From an uncultured Bacteroidales bacterium (GTDB lineage: Bacteria > Bacteroidota > Bacteroidia > Bacteroidales > Bacteroidaceae), in contig CACXLY010000039.1 in NCBI GenBank assembly GCA_902768605.1, positions 1 through 30,912 on the forward strand: 30,912 bases of DNA, given 5' to 3'. Positions 29,286-30,912 of the stretch are shown here, in pieces; position 1 is the first letter of the stretch, and the number at the start of each line of letters is the position of its first letter. A program made the position numbers and the translations under genes. A model generated the notes under the pieces. The model was not told the DNA's origin and did not search any database. It saw only the letters and a program-made list of their open reading frames with translations.

Positions 29286-30911
29286 TTATCGGACCAACAT
29301 CTTGCGCCCAGACACGATATAAAGTCCTGACGGCAACGACCGACGCTCCTGTCTCATGCCCATGAGGTTATAGACGGGAGCGTCGGTCTTTTCGTATGCA
29401 TGAGGCTCTGCGACTGCATCCTCGTCCTCCGCCTTCGTGCCATAGACATGAAAGGCATAGAGAGCGGGGGCCTCGACGTTGTTCATGCTGGCAGACGTGC
29501 GGGGAAAGACGAGCTTGACGTAGCGACCTCGGACGGGCGTGCTGAGCGTGACGGCCTTCTTATTGACAGAGCCTGCGTTCTTTCGGTCAGCCACTTGCGT
29601 CCAGCAATCATTCGTGTCGCCCGCCCTTGTGATAAGGCTCAGGTCGGGCATCTCCTTGCTGACGAACATCTGATAGGCATTCATGTTCGTGGCACCCGCG
29701 TCAATGCTCTTGGCGTCCCACAGCAGCAGGCGCTTGATGTCGTAAGTGTTCTCGAGGTCGACGATGACGTAACGGTAGGGGTCGCTGCCCTGCTGGGGAG
29801 TCGTGGGACACCACGGACGCTCGGCAGACGGCATGCCGGTGAGCAGGTTGAGTGCACTGCGGGTGGCATCAGGCGCGTCGTAAGCGGCAAGGATGCTTTT
29901 GCCGATGCTGACGTTGCCGTCTGCGCGAGGCAGTTCGCTCACGAAGCGTCCATAGACGTCGCAACCATAGAGGCGAATCGCATTGTCTGCCTCGCCGCTG
30001 GGTCGCGTGCCCTTTGCAAAGACAAGTTTCAAGTAGCGGACTTCGGTCGGAGCAAACGAGACGTCCTTCACGGCCTGCTGACCCACGCCCTCTTCGTGCG
30101 CCAAGAGCGTCCACTCCTCGTTTGTTCCTGTCCTGCCATACACCCAGTACTCCGGCACGTTGCCGCAGTTCGACTCGTGTCCCTCAACGTCACGGAAGAC
30201 GAGTCGGCTGACTTCGTAAATCCCCGTGAACTCGAGGACGAGCCACGGCTGGGCGGTGCTCGCGTCGCACCACTTGCGTCCCGGATAGATGTAGCTCGTG
30301 TTCATGTAGCACGGCCTTTCGCCCTCATTGACAAAGCCGCTTGCGGCGTTCACGAAGCAAGTCATCTTTCCCGTGCCGAGCGACGTCTGTTGGTTGATGA
30401 CGCCTTCAGGCACCTGCGCCGCCACGACGGGGTCGCCCTCATGCGGCGAGGTGAGAGGGTCGCAGACGGCAACGCCTACGAACGAGTCGGCGCAGCCATA
30501 ATAGAGGAACCACTTGCCTTCGTGCCAGACGAGGCCTTCCGTGAAGACCGTCCCTGCAGCATATTGTCCGCTCCGCTCGAACTCGGCAATGGGGCGGAAG
30601 AAAGGCTTGTCGAGTCGGTCGATGAGCTGAAGCGGGTTATCTCGGCTGAAGAGCATCTGCCCTGCTGCATAAGTGTTGGCGGCATAACAGCCGTCGCCAT
30701 TATTGCCGCTGGCGTTCTTGCCGTTGTAGATAAGCACGATGCCGTCTGCCGTACGGACTGCCGGAGGGCCGCACTCGGTGAGCAGACTGTCGAAGAACCC
30801 CTTGCGAGGCTTCACCAGATAGAGCAGTTCCTTGTTTGCGTCCACGATGGGCGTCCAGGTGATGAGGTCGTCGCTCGTTGCGCCGCACACCCAGCTCTCG
30901 CCCCAGTACAT
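29286..30911 (-). CDS. GH130-like mannoside phosphorylase/mannosidase with two discoidin domains, 5'-truncated
   Basis: The window starts the gene inside the catalytic domain; the in-frame ATG at the right edge is internal ('YWGESWVCGATSDDLITWTPI'). Visible residues 1-180 carry GH130-type propeller motifs: 'TECGPPAVRTADGIVLIYNG' and 'VFTEGLVWHEGKWFLYYGCAD'. F5/8 type C (discoidin) domains follow at about 185-325 and 340-500 ('WLVLEFTGIYEVSRLVF', 'RYVIVDLENTYDIKRLLLW', both with later 'RYLKLVF/RYVKLVF'). The tail 'VYNLMGMR...GLYIVSGRK' matches the sorting-like tails of two other proteins here. Such a secreted form is more likely a surface mannosidase or mannan binder than a cytoplasmic phosphorylase. 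Catalytic residues cannot be checked because the N terminus is missing. Confidence 0.82.
   Translation of the reverse strand: MYWGESWVCGATSDDLITWTPIVDANKELLYLVKPRKGFFDSLLTECGPPAVRTADGIVLIYNGKNASGNNGDGCYAANTYAAGQMLFSRDNPLQLIDRLDKPFFRPIAEFERSGQYAAGTVFTEGLVWHEGKWFLYYGCADSFVGVAVCDPLTSPHEGDPVVAAQVPEGVINQQTSLGTGKMTCFVNAASGFVNEGERPCYMNTSYIYPGRKWCDASTAQPWLVLEFTGIYEVSRLVFRDVEGHESNCGNVPEYWVYGRTGTNEEWTLLAHEEGVGQQAVKDVSFAPTEVRYLKLVFAKGTRPSGEADNAIRLYGCDVYGRFVSELPRADGNVSIGKSILAAYDAPDATRSALNLLTGMPSAERPWCPTTPQQGSDPYRYVIVDLENTYDIKRLLLWDAKSIDAGATNMNAYQMFVSKEMPDLSLITRAGDTNDCWTQVADRKNAGSVNKKAVTLSTPVRGRYVKLVFPRTSASMNNVEAPALYAFHVYGTKAEDEDAVAEPHAYEKTDAPVYNLMGMRQERRSLPSGLYIVSGRKMLVR
29338..29392 (+). terminator. Terminator-like hairpin for the porin gene, inside the GH130 coding end
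   Basis: GACCGACGCTCC (29338-29349) pairs perfectly with GGAGCGTCGGTC (29377-29388), followed by TTTT (29389-29392). The 27-base loop contains a second perfect hairpin CTCATG-CC-CATGAG (29353-29366). On the plus strand this begins 53 bases after the porin stop. The same bases encode residues of the GH130 tail region on the minus strand. Confidence 0.65.
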
Positions 30912-30912
30912 G

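Overview
The window looks like Bacteroidales chromosome, most likely a Prevotella-like, GC-rich gut or rumen member. Reasons: upstream regions carry the Bacteroidetes promoter pattern (TTTG, 19-21 bases, TAnnTTTG) and mostly lack a Shine-Dalgarno; three secreted proteins share a C-terminal 'YxLxGxR...GLYIxxGxK' tail; an OmpP1/FadL-like porin, a LolC/E-like permease and a TonB receptor are Bacteroidetes-type; AT-rich low-complexity repeats sit between genes that are themselves about 60% GC. No tRNA, rRNA, CRISPR array, transposase, integrase or SusC/SusD pair was found.

Layout. 1-1764: C-terminal part of a secreted protein, closed by a strong intrinsic terminator. 1765-2209: gene-free, holding a 22-bp tandem array and then a promoter. 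2210-9229: a same-strand sugar-degradation cluster: GH127-type beta-L-arabinofuranosidase, DUF4965/glutaminase-A-like lipoprotein, GPH-type sugar/cation symporter and GH43 glycosidase. It looks aimed at arabinose-containing glycans, with outer enzymes and an inner-membrane importer but no SusCD here. 9290-19570: a 3214-residue modular surface protein followed by a small lipoprotein gene. 19571-19788: an intergenic region rich in inverted repeats between convergent genes. 19789-22516 (minus): TonB-dependent receptor with an AraC-type regulator gene upstream of it. 22732-25225 (plus): PLP aminotransferase and a LolC/E-like permease, convergent with and overlapping prmA (25187-26101, minus). 26364-29285 (plus): exported Tyr/Trp/Gly/Ser-rich protein and OmpP1/FadL-like porin, then at zero distance the convergent 3' part of a GH130 enzyme with two discoidin domains that runs off the right edge.

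The most unusual signals are: (a) a 22-bp periodicity in two unrelated places, one intergenic array of about ten units and one inside the first codons of the lipoprotein gene; (b) intergenic-type low-complexity repeats inserted in frame within two conserved enzymes (GH43 and PrmA); (c) a perfect 17-bp inverted repeat just before the transporter gene, where base composition also changes; (d) a 33-base ungapped imperfect inverted repeat between convergent genes; (e) an apparent loss of about 18 residues just after the catalytic lysine region of the aminotransferase; (f) a terminator-like hairpin for the porin inside the coding end of the GH130 gene. I see no clear new defence or mobile system; the giant surface protein with its lipoprotein neighbour is the best candidate for undescribed biology.
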